NCBI RefSeq assembly: GCF_024362805.1
Contig: NZ_CP093299.1
Coordinates: 1,178,001-1,242,000 of the forward strand
From: Salipaludibacillus sp. LMS25
GTDB taxonomy: Bacteria; Bacillota; Bacilli; Bacillales; Salisediminibacteriaceae
Length of the DNA: 64,000 nucleotides
Direction of reading: 5' to 3'
Below are positions 17,311 to 26,186 of this stretch, piece by piece. How positions within the stretch are numbered: the stretch's first letter is position 1; each line of letters starts with the position of its first letter. The notes under the pieces were generated by a model. That model saw only the letters and a program-made list of their open reading frames with translations, was not told the DNA's origin and ran no database searches. The position numbers and the translations under genes are program-made.

Positions 17311-19262
17311 TTGCAGTTGCCAGTACTTTATTTATCCTCCTTGCATTCTTGGCCGTGATTATAACTGACCTTTATGATCGAGATTTTCCAGAAGCTATAA
17401 ATGTTGAGAGCAGACTTACCCTCGACTTTAGTGAATCTGGTTATTCTATTAATGAAGCATTCGCAACATTGAAGGAACTGGATGCGCATTGGGATCTTGG
17501 TCTAGTAAAGGTCGCACCAGACCTTGAAAACGATGATGATAGTCAAATTTTTGTAGCACTTAGCGATAAAAAACCCCTTACGACATTCACATGGTTTGGC
17601 GGGAATGATGTAGGCCAAATTGTCCACAACGATCGCCTTGAAACCTCCTATCCAGATGGATTTTACCTCGTGACTAACGAAACGAAACACTTAGGCGAAG
17701 TCGAAGATGCATTACGACATGCAGGGGTAAAGGTTAGTCGAACAGACGCTTCAATTTTTGACAGTCTAAAATTCGTCGTATGGGAAAAGGGATTTTCAGC
17801 TGCTGTTCTGGCATCATTTGCACTGATTGCGACCTTGGCCTTGTTTTGGTTATCACTGAGGGCACGAGGACGGGCTCTTCGGGTTCTAGGTGGGAGCCCC
17901 ACTATAAGAATCCAAATGCAGGATCTGTCAGGATTCGGTATTGCTCTGATAGTTTCGGCATTCGCCGTAGCCTTAGTTTCAGCAGGCTACGTAGGTATAT
18001 TTCATGGTTGGATGTACGTTGGTACTTTTCTAAAGGCTTTGATCAGCTTGGAAGTGGCTGTTCTTGTCGTATCTCTTCTTGCTGCACTTATTATGTCCGC
18101 CACGGCTTGGCCAAGCGCTACTATGATCGCCACTAGACAACCAGCTGTAAAAAGCTTACGTTCTGCCGCAATTGTGATCCAAGCATTAACATTCCTCTTA
18201 GTAGTGTCGGCAGCTGGACCGTCATGGTCTGCATATAAGCATTCATCTGCTATGGCTGATGAAATGGCGCAATGGAAACAATTGGCAGACCAAGTTGCCC
18301 TTGTATTTGCGACGGACATGGATGATATGGAGCGCATGGAGCCACAAATTGGCGAATTAGTGAAAGATGCGGAATCACAAGACGAAGTCGCTCTTTCCTA
18401 CACTTATACTCAAGACATGATCATGCCTGGGGACTTTGGGGAGTATTCGGTTGTATCATTCGTGAATCAAAATTGGCTTGACGTAGTAACAAAGCATGCA
18501 TCAGAACAAGCTGTGACATCGGTACCATACAATGATATTCCAGACGACCTTATTCAAATGATTCAAGGGCAAGTTGACCTTTTATCGAGAGAAAATTCTG
18601 AGGATCTACTTGCCCAGTTTCAATTCTTGCAGCCTGTCGATGGGTTTCAACTGCCTGTTGCTCAGGGAGGTGGGGGTGAAAGACTTCACTTTGTGGATGA
18701 TGCCTTAGTCGTTGTCGTACCTTCACTATACGATACGTTTAACGACTCTAGCTTAACATCTATGGCATCATCTAGGAACCTCACGTTTACCGGCGTGACT
18801 GCTACACAACAATTGTTAATTAACCATGACCTCGATGTGCAATCATTGCGTGATAGTGGTTTCAATGGCGAACTGAATGTTGCCTATATTGCGGAAGACG
18901 GCATTCTCCAAGCGCAATTTGCGGCGTACGTTGTCTGGTTGCAAAATCTTGCGCTTATGGCATTAATTGTTGCTTTCTCTGTCGCTACTGCAATTAGTGC
19001 GCTGATTACTGCCCTTCTAAAAGCAAAACATGATTTCCCTCTACGATTAGCTGGTCATTCTTGGAGGCGGATTTTACAAAGTCGTGTGATGAAGGAATTG
19101 CTTGTTGGAGTTGGTCTTGTATGTCTTGTTATCCTATTTCAAGGAGTTAATGAAATAGAGTCTATACTTGTGGTAGCGGTGTATGGGTTTGTTGTTGTCC
19201 CACTGAGCCATCTATTTACAACGCGCTGGTGTTTCAATGGCGTTAGTAGACGCCGCATTTAA
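17292..19262 (+). CDS. Bacteriocin-associated multi-span membrane protein (DUF1430 type)
   Basis: This 656-residue protein belongs by layout to the family annotated as putative lactococcin-972 immunity or transport protein. A first span near the N-terminus (IIVAVASTLFILLAFLAVII), a large outside domain, about four spans between residues 165 and 310, a second outside domain of about 230 residues, and three more spans at the C-terminal end give an FtsX/MacB-like layout. The start is GTG 17292, with GGAGG 8 bases upstream. It would be the permease partner of the ATPase at 15958-16650. Confidence 0.82.
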   Translation: MYKRIIVAVASTLFILLAFLAVIITDLYDRDFPEAINVESRLTLDFSESGYSINEAFATLKELDAHWDLGLVKVAPDLENDDDSQIFVALSDKKPLTTFTWFGGNDVGQIVHNDRLETSYPDGFYLVTNETKHLGEVEDALRHAGVKVSRTDASIFDSLKFVVWEKGFSAAVLASFALIATLALFWLSLRARGRALRVLGGSPTIRIQMQDLSGFGIALIVSAFAVALVSAGYVGIFHGWMYVGTFLKALISLEVAVLVVSLLAALIMSATAWPSATMIATRQPAVKSLRSAAIVIQALTFLLVVSAAGPSWSAYKHSSAMADEMAQWKQLADQVALVFATDMDDMERMEPQIGELVKDAESQDEVALSYTYTQDMIMPGDFGEYSVVSFVNQNWLDVVTKHASEQAVTSVPYNDIPDDLIQMIQGQVDLLSRENSEDLLAQFQFLQPVDGFQLPVAQGGGGERLHFVDDALVVVVPSLYDTFNDSSLTSMASSRNLTFTGVTATQQLLINHDLDVQSLRDSGFNGELNVAYIAEDGILQAQFAAYVVWLQNLALMALIVAFSVATAISALITALLKAKHDFPLRLAGHSWRRILQSRVMKELLVGVGLVCLVILFQGVNEIESILVVAVYGFVVVPLSHLFTTRWCFNGVSRRRI

Positions 19263-19373
19263 CCGGAGATACAACTATTGATTTTTATCTTCAGACAATG
19301 TCAATGACTAGAAAATTATAGTTTACGGAGATAACAAAAAAGTTACTTAGCGTCACTTAAAGCTTGGCTTCAG

Positions 19374-19541
19374 ATAAAGCTAAGCTTCAATCAGTGGGCG
19401 TTTTCCTTCATCCCCCACTGATTGTTCGTTTAACTTATGGGACCTTTAGGGGCAGTAGGGGCCGTTTATCACCCACCTAAACTTTTCGATCTTCTTAAGT
19501 TTTGAGGTGGGGGTTTTACTGCCCCTTAAGAGTGGGATAAA
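19374..19541 (+). repeat. Type A structured repeat with a 9-bp internal duplication
   Basis: A 168-bp copy. The GGGGCAGT part is followed by a second AGGGGCCGT-like block, a local duplication relative to the other copies. Both terminal ATAAA motifs are intact. Confidence 0.88.
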
Positions 19542-19617
19542 TGATTCACTGAAAAAGACGCTCTTCCTGAATTAATAAAGAGTATTAATCTATTAGAACG
19601 AGAATCATTCTATGTTA

Positions 19618-19775
19618 ATAAAACGCCCCTTCAATCAGTGGGAATTTTCGCTCTCCTCCACTGATTGATAGTAAAGTGAATTAGGACTCTAGCATCCGTT
19701 ATCTCCCGCCTATATAGATTCGTCTTTCCTCTCTTTTTTCAGGCAGGAGTTTTTCGGACGGTTAGCTGTGATAAA
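19618..19775 (+). repeat. Type B structured repeat
   Basis: Full-length copy from ATAAAACGCCCCTTCAATCA to TTAGCTGTGATAAA. The outer stem (ATCCG with CGGAC) and the inner stem CTCCCGCCT with AGGCAGGAG are clear. Confidence 0.88.
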
Positions 19776-19869
19776 CATGTAACTAACCATGAATAAGGTT
19801 TTTTTCTTTTCATTGCACCTTTAGATCAATAATGAAATAAAACGCCTACAAACATACATGTTAACGTCA

Positions 19870-19907
19870 AAAAATCTATTGTGACGTTGGTGTCACAATA
19901 GATTTTT
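19870..19907. terminator. Bidirectional terminator after fliT
   Basis: AAAAATCTATTGTGAC and GTCACAATAGATTTTT form a perfect 16-bp stem around GTTGGT, with A and T runs on both sides. It can stop fliT transcription from the minus strand and read-through from the bacteriocin side. Confidence 0.9.
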
Positions 19908-19947
19908 AATTTAAGGAATGATTCACAGGATCCACATCGTATATCAC

Positions 19948-20301
19948 CTATTTTTTCGAGTCGAAGAAAATGCCATCCACCGTTTTAGATTCATAAGGAC
20001 TTTCATATTTTCTTCCTGTTTGCTTCCGTTTTTTCAATTTGTTAATATCTATTCGAATCGTCCCTTGAATGACCGTCAGCTTATTATTGACCTCTTCTCC
20101 TATCGAAAAAATGTCATCTCTCAGCTTTTCTTCCTCACTAGTTTCCGGTGGACGTAGTTCATTTATTAATTGTTTTCTTTCGTCTAAGTACTCATTAATT
20201 TTTGTAATGTAATCATCCCTAGCTTCTTCAGACGGTAATGGCTGCTGTAAATGATCGTATAGCTCTTTTGTTACACGGTGTACTTCGTGAATAATTGACA
20301 T
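19948..20301 (-). CDS. fliT: Flagellar chaperone FliT
   Basis: This small helical chaperone, 117 residues, would bind FliD, the filament cap protein, in the cytoplasm. It matches the Bacillus FliT pattern: HEVHRVTKELYDHLQQPLP near the start and IDINKLKKRKQTGRKYESPY then DGIFFDSKK at the end. The start has GAGGAGCGGGGAA upstream. In B. subtilis it follows fliS directly; here a decayed second fliD copy lies between them, so it may not be transcribed with fliS because of the terminator at 20989. Confidence 0.85.
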   Translation of the reverse strand: MSIIHEVHRVTKELYDHLQQPLPSEEARDDYITKINEYLDERKQLINELRPPETSEEEKLRDDIFSIGEEVNNKLTVIQGTIRIDINKLKKRKQTGRKYESPYESKTVDGIFFDSKK

Positions 20302-20478
20302 TTCCCCGCTCCTCTATCCATAAAAGTACAATCTGTTTATGGCTATTTTAGATTATATCGGTAAAATATCATTAAATATTTACAAGGGAAAACACCTATT
20401 TAAGCATCTGCCTAAAGACCTAAAGATACGACTTTCATCCTTTTTAAAAACGGCACTCTGCTATGGCATATGAGTTGC

Positions 20479-20885
20479 TCACATCGGCATTTGGCCCTCT
20501 CCACCCATCGCTTGCATGAGTGATTGCATCTGAGCGTTCGCTTCAGCTACAGCTTGCTCCATCCGTGTAAACTGTGCCCAATATCTTTCTTCAACCTGTT
20601 CCATGCGTCTCTCAAAGTGAGAGATTCTATCTGTAACCTAATTAATTTCTCGTCCAATGGCAAATTGCTGATTTGACGACATCTCCGCACGGCCTGCGCG
20701 CTCACCAACCATGTCAATTGTATGATTTAACGAGTCCCGAACTCTATGGGCTAAGCCTTGCTCACTATAATCATCACCTTCGGCCGCAAACAAGTGATAA
20801 ACGCCTTCTGCATCTTCCTCAATAGCTGCTCGTAATACCGATTCATCTACTACGTTAGACTATTTAACACCAATGGCATTCAAAC
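20479..20885 (-). pseudogene. Decayed fliD fragment (C-terminal part)
   Basis: The minus-strand translation ends RISHFERRMEQVEERYW...GEGQMPM and matches the last 130 residues of the intact FliD upstream (RITNFERRLQQIEERYW). It has in-frame TAG stops after REIN and near the upstream end (NAIGVK then stop), and no N-terminal part. Divergence is substantial, so it is an old duplicate or a remnant of a replaced cap gene. Confidence 0.85.
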
Positions 20886-20903
20886 AACAGCCCCTATAAT
20901 TTT

Positions 20904-20926
20904 TGTCCAGTTTAGTGTTGACATAC
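20904..20926. mobile_element. Solo IS3-like terminal sequence
   Basis: TGTCCAGTTTAGTGTTGACA resembles the end at 14800-14822 (TGTCCAACTTAGTGTAGCC). As there, it directly abuts a truncated A repeat. No transposase remains. Confidence 0.4.
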
Positions 20927-20929
20927 CAA

Positions 20930-20981
20930 CCTTCTTAAGTTTTGAGGTGGGGGTTTTACTGCCCCTTAAGAGGGGGATAAA
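20930..20981 (+). repeat. Type A repeat, right third only
   Basis: It begins at CCTTCTTAAGTTTTGAGG and ends GGGGGATAAA. The left part is absent next to the IS-like end. Confidence 0.8.
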
Positions 20982-20988
20982 AAGAAAA

Positions 20989-21034
20989 AAAACAGAAAAA
21001 GGCGCGAAGATTCTCGCTTCCTTTTTCTGTTTTC
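20989..21034 (-). terminator. Terminator of the fliD-fliS operon
   Basis: AAAACAGAAAAAGG and CCTTTTTCTGTTTT form a 14-bp stem flanked by A and T runs, 60 bp after the fliS stop on the minus strand. Confidence 0.85.
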
Positions 21035-21095
21035 CTTACGACTATCTATCTTGTTTCTTATATCGGTGCACATAACAAATGTTTAGAATAAATTA

Positions 21096-21533
21096 TTATC
21101 GTTGAGAAAAGCTCGGTTGTTTTCCTTGCTGTCCACCTTGTACACCATGACCGTGACGGTTTTGTCTATCTATTTTCACAACCTCTTTCCACGTATCACG
21201 AAATTCCGTCACAAGCTCTTCTGCATGTTTTAATGCCTCAACGTCATTATCTGTATTGGCCTTTATAAGCTTCGTTAAAATAAAATCGTAGAGCTGCATC
21301 ATATTTCCCACTAAACTAGAGTCTCCTTGCAAAGTGACCATGAGCTCTCTAATAATATTTTGTGCTTTGATTAAATGAGTGTTTTTTTCTTCGAGATTTT
21401 TATTGTGTATCGCTATTTCCGCACGCTTAATAAATTTAATGCATCCATCATAGAGCATTAAAGTCAGTTCGCCTTTCGATTTCGTTTCAATTGACGTTTG
21501 TTTGTATGTTGCATACGGATTTTTCATTGCCAT
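21096..21533 (-). CDS. fliS: Flagellin export chaperone FliS
   Basis: This cytoplasmic four-helix chaperone binds the flagellin C-terminus before export and, in B. subtilis, also affects FliW. The 145 residues carry the family start NPYATYKQTSIETKSKGELT and LMLYDGCIKFIKRAEIAI. ATG 21533 has AAAGGGTG upstream; the frame can be extended three codons. The glycine/glutamine/histidine-rich tail is a common FliS variation. It is 33 bp downstream of fliD. Confidence 0.93.
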   Translation of the reverse strand: MAMKNPYATYKQTSIETKSKGELTLMLYDGCIKFIKRAEIAIHNKNLEEKNTHLIKAQNIIRELMVTLQGDSSLVGNMMQLYDFILTKLIKANTDNDVEALKHAEELVTEFRDTWKEVVKIDRQNRHGHGVQGGQQGKQPSFSQR

Positions 21534-21566
21534 GCTATACACCCTTTCATACTTGCTTCACTTAAT

Positions 21567-23228
21567 TTATTGGTAACCCATCCCCATCATTGAAAACAGT
21601 TGTGAGGCTTGAGAATTCATCTCTTGAACAGCCTTCTCCATCGCCGTGAATTGCTTCCAGTAACGCTCTTCAATTTGTTGCAAGCGACGCTCAAAGTTCG
21701 TTATACGGTCTTCAACTCTTAAAATATCACGACCGAGCGCGAATTGCTGAAGCGTTCTTCCTTCTCGGCCAGCGCGTTCAGTGACTCGATTTGTCACTGT
21801 TCTTAGCTGTTCGTTTACGCGTCCAAGAATCCCTGTTTCACCAGCAATTTTTTTCCCATTTGCATCTGTTCCTCCAGAGGCATTAAATAATTGATAAACA
21901 TCTTCTGGATTATTTTCAATAGCATGCCGCAATCGGGCTTCTCCCGTTAATCGTGACCCGTCAGGCATTGTCATATGTCTCGTATCAAATACAATCTTTC
22001 CCCCATCACGGTAATCAGAAGAGGTTGTAAGGCCAATTTGAGCTAGTGAGTTAAATACCCCATCGACATTTTGCACGGTTCCGAATATAGATGACCGTAA
22101 TTGATTCATAGCACTTGAAAGGATCGGATCGTTTCTTAATAGACCGCTTCGTGCCTTTTCTTCCCATAGTTCAATTTCTCTTTCACTCATTTCGGCGCGC
22201 TGATCTTCTGTTAACGGCCGATAATTCCGGTGATTTTCCTCACGCAATAAACCATTGATTTTGTCAATCATCTCATTGTATTGATTAACAAATTCCATAA
22301 TACTGTTGAACACCGCTTCAGTGTCAGTTGCCGTCGTGACTCTAACAGGATCGTTAGATGTGCCATGTAAAGTATACGTCACACCACTTACCGTAAAGTC
22401 ATTGGAAGCACGTTCCATCTGATAGCCATTATAAGTAAAAGAAGCATTTTTACCAGCTGTTGCTTGATGACCAGTGTCATTTAGAGAAACACTTCCTCCA
22501 CCACCAGCTGTATTAAACCCGAGACTAGCGAAAAAGCTTGCAGCGTTATTGGCACCATTTGCATCCGCAACTAACCGAATATCAGCACCTTCACCTGTCT
22601 GAGCCATAGACACAACCGTTTTCCCTGTCCCGTCTGCTCGTTGGTCCACAAACGTAGAGAAACCCACTTGCGACCGATTCATTCGGCTTATCACATTATT
22701 GACTGTGTCTGTTTTACTTATAGTGATATTCACTTCTGTTGCTTTCGTTTCGCCAGGCTTAGTCACACTAAAAGACATTACAGCTTTACCATGGGCGTCC
22801 CAATCGATATCAGGGCCATCTCCCGCAGTCCAATCACCCATCCGCTGACTTAAAAATTTACTATCCATTTCAAATGCACCATCTGTAGATTGCCACGTAG
22901 CAGATTCAGCAAGGTTATGTACTTGAATCGTTGCTGTAGCATTTTGGGCATTTGATGTTCCGACCGCTGTTACAACTGAAGGATTAGAGCTCGTGACTGT
23001 TTTTTGATAAAACGTTGCTCGACTCATTAACCCACCATTAGAAACTTGAAGAGAGTTTCTAAAATTCGTCATAAGAAGGTTCACTTCTCGATAGGCATCT
23101 TGCTGCCATTCCATCGTTATCTTATCTTGAAGCAACCGTTGCATCGGTAATCTTTCCGCCTGCATTAACTGTTTAATCATTGACTCAGTATCAATTCCTG
23201 AAGCTAAACCGCCAAGTCTCATTGTCAT
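21567..23228 (-). CDS. fliD: Flagellar filament cap protein FliD
   Basis: This secreted hook-associated protein 2 forms the cap that folds flagellin at the filament tip. It has 553 residues: the N-terminal MRLGGLASGIDTESMIKQLM signature, a central variable region that is probably exposed, and a C-terminal coiled coil (EDRITNFERRLQQIEERYW). There is no signal peptide, as expected for type III export. A matching sigma-D promoter lies 44 bp upstream. The next gene is fliS; a decayed fliD duplicate lies beyond it. Confidence 0.95.
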   Translation of the reverse strand: MTMRLGGLASGIDTESMIKQLMQAERLPMQRLLQDKITMEWQQDAYREVNLLMTNFRNSLQVSNGGLMSRATFYQKTVTSSNPSVVTAVGTSNAQNATATIQVHNLAESATWQSTDGAFEMDSKFLSQRMGDWTAGDGPDIDWDAHGKAVMSFSVTKPGETKATEVNITISKTDTVNNVISRMNRSQVGFSTFVDQRADGTGKTVVSMAQTGEGADIRLVADANGANNAASFFASLGFNTAGGGGSVSLNDTGHQATAGKNASFTYNGYQMERASNDFTVSGVTYTLHGTSNDPVRVTTATDTEAVFNSIMEFVNQYNEMIDKINGLLREENHRNYRPLTEDQRAEMSEREIELWEEKARSGLLRNDPILSSAMNQLRSSIFGTVQNVDGVFNSLAQIGLTTSSDYRDGGKIVFDTRHMTMPDGSRLTGEARLRHAIENNPEDVYQLFNASGGTDANGKKIAGETGILGRVNEQLRTVTNRVTERAGREGRTLQQFALGRDILRVEDRITNFERRLQQIEERYWKQFTAMEKAVQEMNSQASQLFSMMGMGYQ

Positions 23229-23271
23229 ATCATATTCACTCCTTTATATATAGCGACATTCACTAATAGTT

Positions 23272-23298
23272 ATATCGACAGAAATTAAAATATATTTA
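23272..23298 (-). promoter_or_regulatory. Sigma-D promoter of fliD
   Basis: Minus strand -35 TAAA (23295-23298), 15 bases, then -10 GTCGATAT (23272-23279), one change from the GCCGATAT consensus. Confidence 0.85.
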
Positions 23299-23312
23299 CT
23301 GTTACTCGCAAG

Positions 23313-23337
23313 AAAAATGACCCGGCATAGCCGGATC
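23313..23337 (-). terminator. Terminator after flaG
   Basis: GATCCGGC-tat-GCCGGGTC followed by ATTTTTC on the minus strand, just after the flaG stop and before the fliD promoter. Confidence 0.8.
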
Positions 23338-23348
23338 ACAAGTTAAAC

Positions 23349-23720
23349 TCATATTTTTTTGTCGATAATTAAACCGGCATACTCAAGCATCGAAGAAATC
23401 ATATCTAAAAATTGCTCTGGAGGTACTTCCCTAACCACTTCATCAGTTTGACGATCAACGACTTGAACATAGTACCTGTCTAAGTCATCATGAAGCTGGA
23501 ATTTAAGATTCGTAAAAGTATGATTGACTAAATCATTTAACGTATCTATTTGCTTCACAACGTCATCTCTTGACGCTTCTTTCTGAATTTGTTGCGCTTC
23601 TTCAACATGATTAGCAGCACTAACCTGTTTACTTCCTTGTGTTGTTGATTCAGGCGGATAGAATTCTTTCGTCCGCTGAATAAAATCGGATGCCACCGAC
23701 TGATTGGATTTCACTTCCAT
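23349..23720 (-). CDS. flaG: FlaG family flagellar protein (YvyC)
   Basis: This 123-residue protein is of the family linked to filament length control. The C-terminal half has the FlaG pattern LKFQLHDDLDRYYVQVVD and VREVPPEQFLDMISSM. It sits before fliD in the usual order hag-flaG-fliD-fliS. It has its own sigma-D promoter and a terminator, so here it appears to be a single-gene unit. Confidence 0.9.
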   Translation of the reverse strand: MEVKSNQSVASDFIQRTKEFYPPESTTQGSKQVSAANHVEEAQQIQKEASRDDVVKQIDTLNDLVNHTFTNLKFQLHDDLDRYYVQVVDRQTDEVVREVPPEQFLDMISSMLEYAGLIIDKKI

Positions 23721-23754
23721 GTGTTATCCACTCCTTCTTATCAATTTATTAATT

Positions 23755-23781
23755 ATATCGGAAGGGATTAATGAAGGTTTA
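23755..23781 (-). promoter_or_regulatory. Sigma-D promoter of flaG
   Basis: TAAA (23778-23781), 15 bases, TCCGATAT (23755-23762) on the minus strand, 35 bp before the flaG start. Confidence 0.85.
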
Positions 23782-24083
23782 GCTTTTTTACTCAGTTAAA
23801 TGCAAATAGTTGGATAACAAACCGACAGATGAACGAGTAACAGCAAGTATTTATATTTCATTCAATAGCGCAATTTTTAAAGACGAACCGCCAACAACAA
23901 TTAATGCTTTCTTTTAGCCGTCTGCCTATACTCATTTATCCCCTATTAAACTATCACTGGTCTGTATCTATCAAAACAAATCGACGCTGATTCATTTTTG
24001 AAATTAGCAGATTGATAGTCATGCTAACAAATAAGACATCCCATACATGCTGGAATGCCTTAATTATGATAGACAACTATCAG
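23782..24083. other. Intergenic region between the secreted-protein gene and flaG
   Basis: AT-rich; a weak hairpin (CATGCTGGAATG area near 24050) may end the upstream gene. Nothing else is seen. Confidence 0.35.
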
Positions 24084-24677
24084 TTAAAATGTTGAGTAGG
24101 CAAAATGATAGACGCGTGACTCATTTGATTGCAACTGAACACCATTAGAGGAGGCAGTAAGGGGAATCAAATCAAAATAATGGGTTCGATAACCCGTGTA
24201 ATACGATAAGTACCCAGCCGCAGGTCCAATATTATTAATAGTGACAGAAAAATTCCCATTATTGTCTGTCGTGGATTCTCCGCTAATTGGTGTTTTATTA
24301 ATTTCTCGGACGACAGTAAATTCAACTGGTGCATTCGCCATTGGATTACCATTATTATCAATCAACTGCCCATGGATCGTTATATTAGATCGTATTCTCC
24401 AATGGTTTCCATATCCGTAATTAATATAACCTTGGACGCCCCCATCTGAGTCAATGCGTGTTACATTCACACGAGATGGCGAAGCACTGATTATTTTTCC
24501 ATCTGCTATTTGTACATCACCTTTCACGGTCGTTTCAAGCGACTCTCCTCTAAAATCTTCTAACTTGTCTAGCACAGCTTGATCATCACTATCATCTAAA
24601 TTAATATCGACGCCTTCCGCCAAAACGAGTTGTGGTAGTAATAGTAAAAATAAACATAGACTAAACACCTTTTTCAT
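24084..24677 (-). CDS. Secreted protein with one Ig-like (carboxypeptidase-regulatory-like) domain
   Basis: No specific function is recognised. In 197 residues a signal peptide (MKKVFSLCLFLLLLPQLVLA) is followed by an acidic segment, a beta-rich section (about 50-100), and a domain with IHGQLIDNNGNPMANAPVEF and STTDNNGNFSVTI, the pattern of Big/CarboxypepD_reg-like extracellular folds. The start at 24677 is behind AAGGGGTG; an upstream in-frame ATG lacks a ribosome site. It interrupts the usual hag-flaG order, so it may be a surface or filament-associated protein, but no sigma-D promoter is visible. Confidence 0.7.
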   Translation of the reverse strand: MKKVFSLCLFLLLLPQLVLAEGVDINLDDSDDQAVLDKLEDFRGESLETTVKGDVQIADGKIISASPSRVNVTRIDSDGGVQGYINYGYGNHWRIRSNITIHGQLIDNNGNPMANAPVEFTVVREINKTPISGESTTDNNGNFSVTINNIGPAAGYLSYYTGYRTHYFDLIPLTASSNGVQLQSNESRVYHFAYSTF

Positions 24678-24701
24678 ATAATCACCCCTTATATATTCCA
24701 T

Positions 24702-25105
24702 TATATATCATATAAATTATATTTTTGGCAGATTGGGTGTTTTTAGTAGATAGACCTACCATTTCGACAATCTCTTATATAGATTGATGATATTTGAGTT
24801 TATTCAAGTTTATTTTCACTATAAGATAATACACGTTAGTTATTAACTAGTAACAATTAAGATGTTTTCACTGTTAGTTTTTCTCCTATTATCAACCTAA
24901 TTTACAATTGAACTGACTATAGTGGATAGCCGTGTTCTTCAAATTGATAAATACTATTAGGGAATATGACGACTCTTCACTCCTCTTAAAGGGCTATTTT
25001 GAAGTTAAGTAGGAGATTATTTTGGTTAAGGAAAAAGTGACCTTCAATTTTCTCTTCTTAACTAAAAAAATCGAAATCTATTTAATAAAAACGTTAATTA
25101 ATTCC
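24702..25105. other. AT-rich region upstream of the secreted-protein gene
   Basis: The 63-codon plus-strand reading here (25022-25213) runs into the antisense of the flagellin gene and is not credible. No clear promoter is identified. Confidence 0.4.
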
Positions 25106-25148
25106 AAAAAAAACAGAGCCAGCCCTCATATAGGACTGCTCTGCCTTT
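25106..25148 (-). terminator. Terminator of the first flagellin gene
   Basis: CAGAGCAGTCC and its partner GGGCTGGCTCTG form a stem followed by TTTTTTT on the minus strand. Confidence 0.8.
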
Positions 25149-25172
25149 TAATATTCAATGCTTCAATACTTA

Positions 25173-26045
25173 TTAACCAAGTAATTGAAGAACAGATTGT
25201 GGAAGCTGGTTAGCTTGTGCAAGCATAGATTGAGACGCTTGAGAAAGGATGTTGTTCTTAGTGAATTCCATCATTTCTTTCGCCATGTCTACGTCACGGA
25301 TTCGTGATTCTGCAGCTTGTAAGTTCTCAGATGAGTTATCTAAGTTACGGATTGTGTGCTCTAAACGGTTTTGAACAGAACCTAATGCAGAACGTTGGTC
25401 AGATACTTGTTGAAGTGCTGCATCAACGATCGCTAGTGTTTCATCAAATCCACCTGCTTCATCAGCAGCGTTAGCAACGAAACCAGTTACATTAATAGAA
25501 GCAACGTTTAAAGTGTCATCAGTTCCTAAAGAAGCTGCATCCATGTTCTCGATGTTAACAGAGATTTGTTGTGTTGCGTTAGCACCGATTTGGAAAACAA
25601 GGCTGTTGTCGCTATCAGCGTCAAAGTCACCATTTAAAAGTGTTTTACCGTTGAACTCAGTACGGTTAGCAATACCTGTTAACTCTTCTTGAAGTTGTCC
25701 AATTTCGTCTTGGATCGCTTGAAGGTCTGCTTCTTCGTTTGTACCTGTGTTACCAGCTTGTACAACGAGTTCACGCATACGTTGAAGGATAGAGTGAGAC
25801 TCATCTAACGCACCTTCAGCTGTTTGAATTAATGAAATACCATCTTGTGAGTTACGGCTCGCTTGATCCAAACCTCGGATTTGCGCACGCATTTTCTCAG
25901 AGATAGATAGTCCAGCAGCATCGTCTCCTGCACGGTTAATACGAAGACCTGAAGATAATTTCTCCATTGAAGACTGTTGGAAATTTTGGTTAATACCTAA
26001 TTGACGGTGAGCGTTCATTGCACTCATATTATTGTTAATAATCAT
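25173..26045 (-). CDS. hag: Flagellin, copy 1
   Basis: This is the main subunit of the flagellar filament, exported through the type III apparatus. At 290 residues it has conserved D0/D1 ends (MIINNNMSAMNAHRQLGINQ start, SMLAQANQLPQSVLQLLG end) and a short variable middle, much like B. subtilis Hag. AAGGAGG precedes the start. It differs from copy 3 at one residue (Asn versus Ser in TLNVAS). It has its own sigma-D promoter, a leader hairpin, a CsrA site and a terminator. Confidence 0.97.
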   Translation of the reverse strand: MIINNNMSAMNAHRQLGINQNFQQSSMEKLSSGLRINRAGDDAAGLSISEKMRAQIRGLDQASRNSQDGISLIQTAEGALDESHSILQRMRELVVQAGNTGTNEEADLQAIQDEIGQLQEELTGIANRTEFNGKTLLNGDFDADSDNSLVFQIGANATQQISVNIENMDAASLGTDDTLNVASINVTGFVANAADEAGGFDETLAIVDAALQQVSDQRSALGSVQNRLEHTIRNLDNSSENLQAAESRIRDVDMAKEMMEFTKNNILSQASQSMLAQANQLPQSVLQLLG

Positions 26046-26077
26046 GTGAAAGTTCCTCCTTGAATTTTACTTCCTGT

Positions 26078-26089
26078 CACATCCTTGTG
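26078..26089 (-). promoter_or_regulatory. CsrA binding site in the leader of flagellin copy 1
   Basis: The mRNA reads CACAAGGATGTG, matching the CsrA selection consensus ACARGGAUGU with the GGA in the loop of a small hairpin. The ribosome site AAGGAGG, 20 bases downstream, would be a second contact, as in B. subtilis hag. Confidence 0.75.
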
Positions 26090-26116
26090 TGCGGAAGAAT
26101 CATTATTTAGTGAATT

Positions 26117-26140
26117 GAAAAGCGTCGGCCGCCGCTTTTC
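26117..26140 (-). promoter_or_regulatory. Leader hairpin of flagellin copy 1
   Basis: GAAAAGCG and CGCTTTTC pair perfectly around GCGGCCGA near the 5' end of the mRNA. The other two hag leaders keep the same GGCCGACGC centre with changed but still pairing arms. Confidence 0.65.
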
Positions 26141-26159
26141 TTATCACCCTACATTTTTT

Positions 26160-26186
26160 TTATCGGATCATCTAAATAAATCTTTA
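26160..26186 (-). promoter_or_regulatory. Sigma-D promoter of flagellin copy 1
   Basis: TAAA (26183-26186), 15 bases, TCCGATAA (26160-26167). It gives a leader of about 110 bases. Confidence 0.85.

Larger units (their letters stand above)
19263..19947. other. Intergenic region with A and B repeats at the right edge of the bacteriocin island
   Basis: It contains an A copy, a B copy and a strong bidirectional terminator. The convergent genes on either side end here. I see no other gene. Confidence 0.6.

Noticed and set aside
17780..18337. ORFs of 111-118 codons in other frames of the DUF1430-type gene
   Set aside because: They overlap the membrane-protein gene completely, with no ribosome sites or similarity.
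25022..25213. 63-codon plus-strand ORF near the first flagellin terminator
   Set aside because: It reads through a terminator into the antisense of hag and lacks family similarity.
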